The position numbers and the translations under genes were made by a program. From contig VBGE01000206.1 in NCBI GenBank assembly GCA_005880345.1, positions 1 to 5,156 of the forward strand: 5,156 bases of DNA, in the 5' to 3' direction. The stretch's first letter is position 1. Each line of letters begins with the position of its first letter. Of this stretch, positions 1 through 5,156 are shown one piece after another. Source of the stretch: Chloroflexota bacterium (GTDB taxonomy: Bacteria; Chloroflexota; Dormibacteria; Dormibacterales; Dormibacteraceae). The notes beneath the pieces were generated by a model. The model was not told the DNA's origin and ran no database searches. It saw nothing but the letters and a program-made list of their open reading frames with translations.

Positions 1-642
1 GAGCGCTATCACCTGATGGGTGTGACGCTGGCGGCAGGCGGCGCGCTCCGCTGGTGGCGCGACGTCATCGAAAGGGGCAGCTATGAGGCGCTGGACGAGC
101 TCGCCGCGGGTGCGCGTCCGGGAGCCGAAGGCCTGCTCTTCCTGCCCTACCTGACCGGCGAGCGGACTCCGCACCTCGACCCGCACGCGCGTGGCGCCTT
201 CGTCGGCCTCACCTCCCGGCATGGGCTAGGCCACCTCACGCGCGCCGTCATGGAAGGCGTCGCCTTCAGCCTCCGCGATTCCATCGAGCTGATGGCGGGG
301 CTTGGCCTTGATCCCACCGAGGTCCGCATCACCGGTGGCGGCTCGCGCAGCGCGTTCTGGTGTCAGCTCTTCGCCGACGTGCTCGGCAAGCGTGTCGTCC
401 GTGCGGCCGTGGATGAGGGGCCGGCGTACGGTGCCGCGCTGCTGGCCGGGGTCGCCGTCGGGACTTTCGACTCAGTGGACCAGGCCTGCGGCGCGATCGC
501 AGTGCCGACCGCCCCGTTCGAGCCTCGGGCTGGGGAACGGCGCCGCTACGAGTCGTACTACGAGTCTTACCGCAAGCTGTACTCCGCGACCCGCGCAGCC
601 ATGCACGAGCTTTCCGACCTGGCCGGGCGCCCCGATACCTAG
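1..642 (+). CDS. xylB: Xylulokinase, C-terminal part (5' end outside window)
   Basis: This is a FGGY-family sugar kinase that would phosphorylate D-xylulose to D-xylulose 5-phosphate with ATP, in the cytoplasm, feeding xylose into the pentose phosphate pathway. The reading frame is open from base 1 and ends at TAG 640-642, leaving 213 residues of a protein usually near 490-510 residues, so only the C-terminal actin-like ATPase domain is visible. The first residues (YHLMGVTLAAGG) and LPYLTGERTPH are typical of xylulokinases. Visible residues 65-85 fit the second FGGY signature (G-x-F-x-G-L, seven residues, H-L-x-x-A-V-M-E). Residues 112-115 (GGGS) form the adenosine-binding turn. Residues from about 135 onward (GPAYGAALLAG) match the conserved helix near the C-terminus. 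The coding part is intact, with no frameshift. Another FGGY kinase with a different sugar preference is possible because the substrate-binding N-terminal half is missing, but xylulokinase is the best fit. Confidence 0.9.
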   Translation, partial: ERYHLMGVTLAAGGALRWWRDVIERGSYEALDELAAGARPGAEGLLFLPYLTGERTPHLDPHARGAFVGLTSRHGLGHLTRAVMEGVAFSLRDSIELMAGLGLDPTEVRITGGGSRSAFWCQLFADVLGKRVVRAAVDEGPAYGAALLAGVAVGTFDSVDQACGAIAVPTAPFEPRAGERRRYESYYESYRKLYSATRAAMHELSDLAGRPDT

Positions 643-659
643 CGGGGGCCCTGCTTCGA

Positions 660-720
660 CCATCTGGGCCCAGCTGGCTCACGGGCCGACCCTAACAGCC
701 GACCATTTGGGCCCAAATGG
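660..720. repeat. Pair of 18-bp palindromes sharing a GGGCCC core
   Basis: Two related palindromes lie just after the xylulokinase stop. The copy at 703-720 (CCATTTGGGCCCAAATGG) is a perfect 18-bp palindrome. The copy at 660-677 (CCATCTGGGCCCAGCTGG) is the same design with one mismatched pair. Both are preceded by the same GA dinucleotide. The centres are 43 bp apart, close to four helical turns, so a dimeric regulator could bind both on one DNA face. That reading is inference. They could be operators for xylB-side or downstream control, or a dispersed genomic repeat. They have no loop and no T-run, so they do not look like an intrinsic terminator. Confidence 0.55.
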
Positions 721-730
721 CCGTCACGCC

Positions 731-743
731 GCCCCAACGGGGC
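731..743. other. Small GC hairpin in the intergenic gap
   Basis: GCCCC (731-735) and GGGGC (739-743) form a perfect 5-bp stem around a 3-base loop, 11 bases after the perfect palindrome. The GGGG arm could instead pair with CCCC at 754-757. No T-run follows. It could be a weak transcription stop after xylB or chance in GC-rich DNA. I see no recognisable riboswitch in the gap. Confidence 0.25.
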
Positions 744-789
744 AGGTAAAAGACCCCAGGGCCGAGTTGTGATTTTTAGCAGGGGCTCA

Positions 790-809
790 GCACTCGGCAC
801 GAGTGCCGA
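790..809. promoter_or_regulatory. Inverted repeat upstream of the GlsB-like gene
   Basis: Two alternative perfect pairings overlap here: GCACTC (790-795) with GAGTGC (801-806) around a 5-base loop, and TCGGCAC (794-800) with GTGCCGA (803-809) around a 2-base gap. The element ends 12 bases before the ribosome-binding site, so it is either an operator near the promoter or a structure in the 5' untranslated region. I could not identify convincing -35 and -10 boxes around it. Confidence 0.35.
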
Positions 810-821
810 ACACACATATTT

Positions 822-827
822 GGGAGG
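822..827 (+). promoter_or_regulatory. Ribosome-binding site of the GlsB-like gene
   Basis: GGGAGG lies five bases before ATG 833. It decides in favour of this ATG over an in-frame GTG at 803, which lies inside the inverted repeat and would add ten residues not typical of the family. Confidence 0.75.
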
Positions 828-832
828 CGGCG

Positions 833-1096
833 ATGCATCTGATCGGTTTCCTGATTCTCGGCGCGATCGTCGGTTGGCTGGCGGGCTTGATCATGCGTGG
901 CAGTGGTTTCGGCCTCATCTGGGACATAGTCGTCGGGGTCGTCGGAGCGTTCCTGGGCGGCTGGCTGTTCTCGCTCATCTTCGGCACGCAGCCTTCGGGT
1001 CTCATCGTGGATTTCATCGTGGCTTTGATAGGGGCCTGCGTCCTGGTCGGCATCATCCACCTCATCAAGCGGGAACCCATCCGCACCACCACCTGA
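833..1096 (+). CDS. GlsB/YeaQ/YmgE family small membrane protein
   Basis: An 87-residue, very hydrophobic protein of the GlsB/YeaQ/YmgE (transglycosylase-associated, PF04226-type) family. It sits in the cytoplasmic membrane and is linked in other bacteria to stress responses; its biochemical role is not known. Three membrane segments are visible, at about residues 3-20, 30-50 and 56-78. They carry the family's glycine-rich pattern: GAIVGWLAG near residue 10, then GFG, then DIVVGVVGAFLGGWLF. The tail after residue 79 is basic and polar (KREPIRTTT). Length is normal for the family. The ATG is chosen for its strong upstream GGGAGG. The gene stands alone, with 190 bp before it holding palindromes and a strong hairpin after it, so it is probably a single transcription unit. 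Confidence in the family is high and in any specific function low. Confidence 0.88.
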   Translation: MHLIGFLILGAIVGWLAGLIMRGSGFGLIWDIVVGVVGAFLGGWLFSLIFGTQPSGLIVDFIVALIGACVLVGIIHLIKREPIRTTT

Positions 1097-1104
1097 GCCT
1101 TGTG

Positions 1105-1129
1105 GCGGGCGGCCGGCGTGGCCGCCCGC
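1105..1129. terminator. Strong GC hairpin between convergent genes, likely bidirectional terminator
   Basis: A perfect 10-bp stem (GCGGGCGGCC at 1105-1114 with GGCCGCCCGC at 1120-1129) encloses a 5-base loop. It begins eight bases after the stop of the GlsB-like gene and lies 23 bases beyond the end of the convergent marR gene, so it can serve both. The plus-strand side has only a short, interrupted T content (TTCGTCGT). It is therefore a hairpin-type terminator without a classic U-tract, as is common in high-GC bacteria. Confidence 0.75.
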
Positions 1130-1152
1130 TTCGTCGTGAAGCGGTGTTCGCC

Positions 1153-1629
1153 TCAGGCTGAGGCGGACGGCCTCGCCGAGGGTGAGGTCTGCGCCTCGAT
1201 GTGCTCCGCAACCTGGTTGAGGATCCGGACCAGCACAGCCCGGTCCTTCGGGATCAGCTTGCCGATCGCGCGGCCTATCCGCGCCGCGCCCATGCCCCAC
1301 AGGCGTTCGAACAGGCGCTCCGCCTTGGGCGTGAGCTCGAGCCATGTGGTCCTGCGGTCCTGCAGGTCAGGCACGCGGCGCAGGTAGCCCTGCTCCTCCA
1401 GGCGGTCGACCAGCGGCACGAGGCTGCCTGGCGTCACGCGAAGCCGGCCCGCCAGCTCGCGGCCTGACTGCCGCCCGAACCGGCGGATCATGACCAGGGC
1501 GCGGAACTGCGCCATGGTCAGGTGCACGTCCATGAAGAAGCTGGCGGTCTCATCCGCAAACGCGGCCTGCTGTCGTCCGAACGCAGCCATGACCGACCGC
1601 ACCTCGTCCGCGCCCACTGTCGCTTTCAC
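1153..1629 (-). CDS. MarR-family transcriptional regulator
   Basis: A 158-residue winged helix-turn-helix regulator of the MarR family, expected to act as a cytoplasmic dimer that binds a palindromic operator and releases it on binding a small ligand. Residues 37-50 (HLTMAQFRALVMIR) match the family's helix before the DNA-binding domain. Residues 56-81 form the helix-turn-helix (GRELAGRLRV, then PGSLVPLVDRLEEQGYL). DRR at 91-93, followed by TTWLELTPKAE, is the conserved wing. The C-terminal helices (about 118-146) complete the dimer domain. The gene is divergent from an ABC exporter operon, the usual place for an autoregulated efflux repressor, so the exporter is its most likely target. The start is uncertain. 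GTG at 1629 is used here, but ATG at 1590 is an alternative with GAGG about eleven bases upstream. Family-like residues begin around residue 7, favouring the longer form. Confidence 0.88.
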   Translation of the reverse strand: MKATVGADEVRSVMAAFGRQQAAFADETASFFMDVHLTMAQFRALVMIRRFGRQSGRELAGRLRVTPGSLVPLVDRLEEQGYLRRVPDLQDRRTTWLELTPKAERLFERLWGMGAARIGRAIGKLIPKDRAVLVRILNQVAEHIEAQTSPSARPSASA

Positions 1630-1636
1630 ACGCGTG
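1629..1636. promoter_or_regulatory. CACGCGTG palindrome at the divergent junction, possible operator
   Basis: A perfect 8-bp palindrome lies exactly at the marR GTG and between the two divergent genes. With one mismatched pair it extends to CACACGCGTGAG (1627-1638). MarR proteins bind such palindromes, so it could be the autoregulatory site, but it is shorter than most MarR operators and may be chance. Confidence 0.3.
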
Positions 1637-1639
1637 AGG
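1636..1639 (+). promoter_or_regulatory. Shine-Dalgarno-like GAGG before GTG 1648
   Basis: GAGG lies eight bases before GTG 1648 and is the only ribosome-binding-like site found for the first ABC gene. The upstream in-frame GTG at 1522 and the out-of-frame ATG at 1589 have none. It is the main reason for the start used in this annotation. Confidence 0.4.
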
Positions 1640-1647
1640 TCGCCATC

Positions 1648-3324
1648 GTGGTCGTTCTGGTCCTGATTCAGGCGATCGCGAACCTCTACCTGCCGAACCT
1701 GAATGCGGACATCATCAACAACGGCGTCTCCAAAGGCGATGTCCCTTACATCTGGCGCACAGGGATCGTGATGCTCGGCATCACGCTCGTCCTCGGCGTC
1801 ATCTCGGTCGCCGGCGTCTACTGGGCCTCGCTCGCGTCGCAGAGCGTGGGCCGCGACCTGCGGGCGGCAGTGTTCGGCAAGGTCCAGACGTTTTCGGCCC
1901 GCGAGATCAACCAGATCGGCACCGCGTCGCTGATCACGCGCAACACCAACGACGTGCAGCAGATCCAGCTGTTCCTTCAGATCGCCCTGACCATGATGAT
2001 CATGGCGCCGATCACAGCCGTCGGAGGCGTGATCATGGCGCTGCGCGAGAACGTCACGCTCTCATGGCTGCTCGTCGTCGTGGTGCCGCTGCTCGCCCTC
2101 ATCATCGCCTTCACGCTCGTCAAGGGGGTACCGCTGTTCCGCGCGGTGCAGGGCAAGATCGACCGCATCAACCAGGTCATGCGTGAGCAGATCACCGGCG
2201 TGCGCGTGATCCGCGCATTCAACCGAACGCCATTCGAGCAGGCGAGGTTCGAAACGGCCAACGCAGACCTGACCGACATCTCGCTGCGCGTCAACCGGAT
2301 CTTCGTCCTCGCGTTTCCCGCGCTGATGGCCGTGATGAACCTGACCACCGTGGCAGTGCTGTGGTTTGGCGGCCACCTGGTGGACAGCGGCCAGATGCCG
2401 ATCGGCAACCTCACCGCCTTCCTGATGTACATCATGCAGATCCTCATGTCCGTGCTGATGGCCGTCGCGTTGGTCATCCTGGTGCCTCGCGCGGAGGCGA
2501 GCGCCGCGCGCATCAACGAGGTCGTCTCCACGCAACCGGCCATCGGCGACCCCGCACGGCCGGTCGAACCCACGCCCACCGGCGCGGTCGATTTCCGGGA
2601 CGTGACGTTCGGTTACCCCGGCGGCGAGAAGCCCGTGCTGCGCCACATCAGCTTCTCGCTGCGGCCAGGCGAGACGACCGCGATCATCGGCGGCACCGGG
2701 TCAGGCAAGACGACGATCCTGAACTTGATCCCGCGCTTCTTCGACGTCACGAGCGGATCCGTGATGGTGGATGGGGTGGACGTGCGCGAGCAGACCCTCG
2801 AGCACGTGTGGAGCCGCGCCGGCCTGGTCCCGCAGCGCGCGTATCTCTTCAGCGGCACGGTCGCCAGCAACCTGCGGTTCGGCAACGAGGCCGCCACCGA
2901 CGAGGAGCTGTGGCACGCGCTGGAGGTGGCGCAGGCAAGCGACTTCGTGTCGGAGGGGACGGGGGGGCTCGATGCACCGGTCGATCAGGGCGGCACCAAC
3001 CTCTCCGGCGGCCAGCGGCAGAGACTGGCGATCGCCCGCGCGATCGTCAAGAAGCCCGCGGTGTACCTGTTCGACGACTGCTTCTCGGCGCTGGACGCAG
3101 GCACCGATGCGCGCCTCCGCGCCGCACTGCGCTCCGAGACGAACGACGCGACCGTGCTGATCGTCGCCCAGCGCGTGAGCACCGTCATGCACGCTGACCG
3201 GATCATCGTGGTCGACGAGGGAGAGGTCGTCGGCATCGGCACGCACGACGAGCTGATGGTGAGCTGCGAGCCGTATCGCGAGATCGTCGAGTCGCAGCTA
3301 GGCACCCAGGTGGCAGTCGCATGA
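1648..3324 (+). CDS. ABC exporter half-transporter, degenerate-site subunit (TMD-NBD)
   Basis: First subunit of a probable heterodimeric type IV ABC exporter, with an N-terminal membrane domain fused to an ATPase. From GTG 1648 it has 558 residues. Six membrane segments lie at about 1-17, 36-62, 107-131, 137-158, 217-241 and 254-281. The ATPase follows: Walker A GGTGSGKTT at 348-356 (K354), Q-loop Q396, signature LSGGQ at 452-456, Walker B with D476. The residue after it is Asp 477 instead of the catalytic Glu, and the H-loop position is Gln 508 instead of His. Its own ATP site is therefore expected to be weak or inactive, while its intact LSGGQ would complete the partner's site. The start is unresolved. 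In the same frame, bases 1603-1647 read LVRAHCRFHTREVAI, which looks like the family's N-terminal elbow helix, and the only in-frame upstream GTG is at 1522, inside marR. The gene overlaps the next by four bases. Substrate unknown; multidrug or lipid-like export is likely. Confidence 0.9.
   Translation: MVVLVLIQAIANLYLPNLNADIINNGVSKGDVPYIWRTGIVMLGITLVLGVISVAGVYWASLASQSVGRDLRAAVFGKVQTFSAREINQIGTASLITRNTNDVQQIQLFLQIALTMMIMAPITAVGGVIMALRENVTLSWLLVVVVPLLALIIAFTLVKGVPLFRAVQGKIDRINQVMREQITGVRVIRAFNRTPFEQARFETANADLTDISLRVNRIFVLAFPALMAVMNLTTVAVLWFGGHLVDSGQMPIGNLTAFLMYIMQILMSVLMAVALVILVPRAEASAARINEVVSTQPAIGDPARPVEPTPTGAVDFRDVTFGYPGGEKPVLRHISFSLRPGETTAIIGGTGSGKTTILNLIPRFFDVTSGSVMVDGVDVREQTLEHVWSRAGLVPQRAYLFSGTVASNLRFGNEAATDEELWHALEVAQASDFVSEGTGGLDAPVDQGGTNLSGGQRQRLAIARAIVKKPAVYLFDDCFSALDAGTDARLRAALRSETNDATVLIVAQRVSTVMHADRIIVVDEGEVVGIGTHDELMVSCEPYREIVESQLGTQVAVA
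3308..3313 (+). promoter_or_regulatory. Ribosome-binding site of the second ABC gene
   Basis: AGGTGG lies inside the end of the first ABC gene, seven bases before ATG 3321. With the ATGA overlap (start 3321, stop 3322-3324) it points to translational coupling of the two subunits. A second ATG at 3324 is adjacent and could also be used. Confidence 0.5.
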
Positions 3325-5156
3325 TGAACCGGCCCGCGGCACGTAACGGTCAGCAGCCCGGAGGCCGGCCAGGCGGAGGTGGCGGCTGGATGGGCATGGG
3401 CGGCCCGCCGGCGGGCAAGACGAAGAACGTCGGCCAGACCTTGCGCCGGCTCCTCGGGCGCCTGCGGCCGGAGCTGCACCTGCTCGGGCTGGTCGCCGTG
3501 TTCGGCTCGATCAGCGTCGGCTTCTCGGTCGTCGGCCCGAAGATCATCGGCAACGCCACGAACATCGTGTTCAACGGCATCGTCGGCAAGTCGCTGCCGG
3601 CCGGGACGACGAAGGCGCAGGCCATCGCCTACCTCAGCGCGCACGGCCAGGGCCAGCTCGCCCAGATGCTGTCCGGCATGGACGTGACGCCGGGCAAGGG
3701 GATCGACTTCAACGCGCTGGCCGCGACCCTGCTCCTTGTGGTCGGCCTGTACCTGCTCTCCTCGGTGTTCCTGTGGGCGCAGGGCTACCTGATGGCCGGC
3801 GTCGCGCAGCGGACCGTGTACGGCATGCGCCGCGACGTCGAGGCGAAGCTGTCGCGGCTGCCGCTGAAGTACTTCGACAGCCACTCGCACGGCGACGTGC
3901 TGAGCCGGGTCACCAACGACATCGACAACGTAAGCACCACCCTGCAGCAGGGACTCAGCCAGATCCTCAGCTCGATCTTGAACGTCGTCGGGACGCTCGC
4001 GCTCATGATCTGGATCAGCCCGCTCCTGGCCCTCGTCTCGCTCGTCGTCGTGCCCTTGTCGGTGGTCGTCACGCTCATCATCGGGCGGCGGTCGCAGAAG
4101 CAGTTCGCGGCTCAATGGAAGTGGACCGGCAGCCTCAACGGCCATGTCGAGGAGATGCACACGGGCCACGCGCTGGTCCAGGTGTTTGGGCGCACGCAGA
4201 AGGCCCAGTTAGAGTTCGACCGTCACAACCAGGGGCTCTTCGCGGCGAGCTTCAGCGCCCAGTTTCTCTCGGGCATCATCATGCCCGCAATCCAGTTCCT
4301 GGGCAACTTGAACTACGTGGCGATCGCCGTCATCGGCGGATATCGCGTCGCCACGGGAACCATGACGCTGGGCGACGTGCAGGCGTTCATCCAGTATTCA
4401 CGCCAGTTCACGTTTCCGATCATGCAGCTCGCCGGCCAGGCGAACCTCGTCCAGTCGGGCCTAGCTTCTGCGGAGCGGGTTTTCGAGCTGCTCGACGAGG
4501 AAGAGGAGACGCCCGACGTGGTCACGGCCGCACGGCTCGGCGCGCCGACCGGCGACGTCGCGCTGGAGGACGTGAACTTCCGCTACCTGCCTGACAAGCC
4601 GCTGATCACCGACTTCAACCTGAAGGTCCGGCCCGGGCAGACGATCGCCATCGTGGGTCCGACCGGCGCGGGCAAGACGACGATCGTCAACCTGCTGATG
4701 CGCTTTTACGACATCGACTCGGGGCGGATCCTGCTCGACGGCATCAACACGCGTGATGTCCCGCGGGACGAGGTGCGGGATGCCTTCGGCATGGTGCTGC
4801 AGGACACCTGGCTTTTTGCCGGCACGATCCGCGACAACATCGCCTACGGCAAGGAGAAAGCGACCGAAGAGGAGATCGTGGCCGCCGCCCAGGCTGCCCA
4901 CGTCGACTCGTTCGTCCGCACGCTGCCGCACGGGTACGACACGGTCCTCGATGACGACGCGTCCGACCTCTCCTCCGGCCAGCGCCAGCTGCTCACCATC
5001 GCGCGCGCGTTCCTTTCCAACCCGAGCATCCTCATCCTGGACGAGGCGACCAGCAACGTCGACACGCGGACCGAGGTCTTGATCCAGGCGGCCATGGCCC
5101 GCCTGCGTGCGGGCCGGACCAGCTTCGTGATCGCGCACCGGCTCTCCACCATCCGC
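3321..5156 (+). CDS. ABC exporter half-transporter, catalytic-site subunit (3' end outside window)
   Basis: Second subunit of the heterodimeric exporter; 612 codons are visible and the frame is still open at the window edge. Residues 1-35 are rich in Gly, Pro and Met and look disordered; a basic helix (LRRLLGRLRPE) leads into the membrane. Membrane segments lie near 51-73, 134-160, 213-231, 234-254, 315-342 and 350-375. About 60 residues (74-133) between the first two segments form an unusually long external loop. The ATPase is canonical: Walker A GPTGAGKTT at 446-454 (K452), Q-loop Q494, signature LSSGQ at 550-554, Walker B D574 with catalytic E575, H-loop H606. The signature has Ser for the first Gly, and in a heterodimer it would face the degenerate site of the partner. 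Only the short C-terminal end after the H-loop is missing. The four-base overlap with the first subunit supports one operon and equal production. Family and pairing are secure; the substrate is not known. Confidence 0.93.
   Translation, partial: MMNRPAARNGQQPGGRPGGGGGWMGMGGPPAGKTKNVGQTLRRLLGRLRPELHLLGLVAVFGSISVGFSVVGPKIIGNATNIVFNGIVGKSLPAGTTKAQAIAYLSAHGQGQLAQMLSGMDVTPGKGIDFNALAATLLLVVGLYLLSSVFLWAQGYLMAGVAQRTVYGMRRDVEAKLSRLPLKYFDSHSHGDVLSRVTNDIDNVSTTLQQGLSQILSSILNVVGTLALMIWISPLLALVSLVVVPLSVVVTLIIGRRSQKQFAAQWKWTGSLNGHVEEMHTGHALVQVFGRTQKAQLEFDRHNQGLFAASFSAQFLSGIIMPAIQFLGNLNYVAIAVIGGYRVATGTMTLGDVQAFIQYSRQFTFPIMQLAGQANLVQSGLASAERVFELLDEEEETPDVVTAARLGAPTGDVALEDVNFRYLPDKPLITDFNLKVRPGQTIAIVGPTGAGKTTIVNLLMRFYDIDSGRILLDGINTRDVPRDEVRDAFGMVLQDTWLFAGTIRDNIAYGKEKATEEEIVAAAQAAHVDSFVRTLPHGYDTVLDDDASDLSSGQRQLLTIARAFLSNPSILILDEATSNVDTRTEVLIQAAMARLRAGRTSFVIAHRLSTIR

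Noticed and set aside
626..650. Hairpin at the xylB stop (CCCCG 630-634 with CGGGG 643-647) as a terminator
   Set aside because: The stem is only five pairs, spans the stop codon, and has no T-run, so it is not distinguishable from chance in this GC-rich DNA.
302..772. Plus-strand 156-codon frame overlapping xylB and running into the gap
   Set aside because: It is out of frame with the clear xylulokinase coding, has a biased Arg/Ser/Pro/Ala composition, and runs through the palindromes with no domain.
1589..1666. Short 25-codon frame from ATG 1589, as a possible leader peptide
   Set aside because: It has no ribosome site and lies antisense to the marR start. Its ATG is more interesting as a frame-shifted start of the ABC gene, so I do not call it a gene.
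1977..2646. Minus-strand open frames of about 200 codons under the first ABC gene
   Set aside because: The plus-strand frame has six membrane segments and all ATPase motifs here. The antisense products show no domain and reflect codon bias.
2361..3197. Plus-strand 278-codon frame inside the first ABC gene
   Set aside because: Its product is an Arg/Gly/Ala/Pro-rich shifted reading of the ATPase domain without family features.
2985..4169. Long minus-strand open frame of 394 codons across both ABC genes
   Set aside because: It lies antisense to two strongly conserved ABC domains, its product is a low-complexity run of Arg, Asp, His and Gln, and it matches nothing recognisable. It is a by-product of high GC.

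Overview
The window is a high-GC stretch of an ordinary bacterial chromosome, with G/C strongly preferred at third codon positions. The gene families and start-codon use fit Actinomycetota (possibly a Thermoleophilia-like lineage) or another high-GC Gram-positive or Chloroflexota group. This is an inference from gene style, because no rRNA or other marker gene is present.

Layout from left to right: (1) the 3' part of a xylulokinase gene (1-642, +), cut by the window edge. (2) A 190-bp non-coding gap with a striking pair of 18-bp palindromes (660-677 and 703-720) and two small inverted repeats. (3) A small GlsB/YeaQ/YmgE-type membrane protein gene (833-1096, +) with a good ribosome-binding site. 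(4) A strong GC hairpin (1105-1129) between convergent genes. (5) A MarR-family regulator on the minus strand (1153-1629). (6) Divergent from it, two translationally coupled ABC exporter half-transporters (about 1648-3324 and 3321-5156, +); the second runs off the right edge a few codons after its H-loop.

The MarR gene and the two ABC genes form the main functional module: a divergent regulator plus a heterodimeric type IV (ABCB-like) exporter, probably for drugs or other hydrophobic compounds. The two ATPase domains are asymmetric. The first has Asp in place of the catalytic Glu and Gln in place of the H-loop His, while the second has canonical Glu and His. This is the pattern of heterodimeric exporters with one degenerate and one active ATP site (TM287/288, BmrCD, EfrCD class). 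The xylulokinase and the GlsB-like protein have no evident functional link to this module.

The points most worth a second look are the palindrome pair downstream of xylB and the head-to-head junction of marR and the first ABC gene. At that junction the recognisable N-terminal coding of both proteins overlaps and the ABC start codon cannot be settled. I see no CRISPR array, tRNA, rRNA, insertion sequence or clearly new system. All five genes belong to known families.
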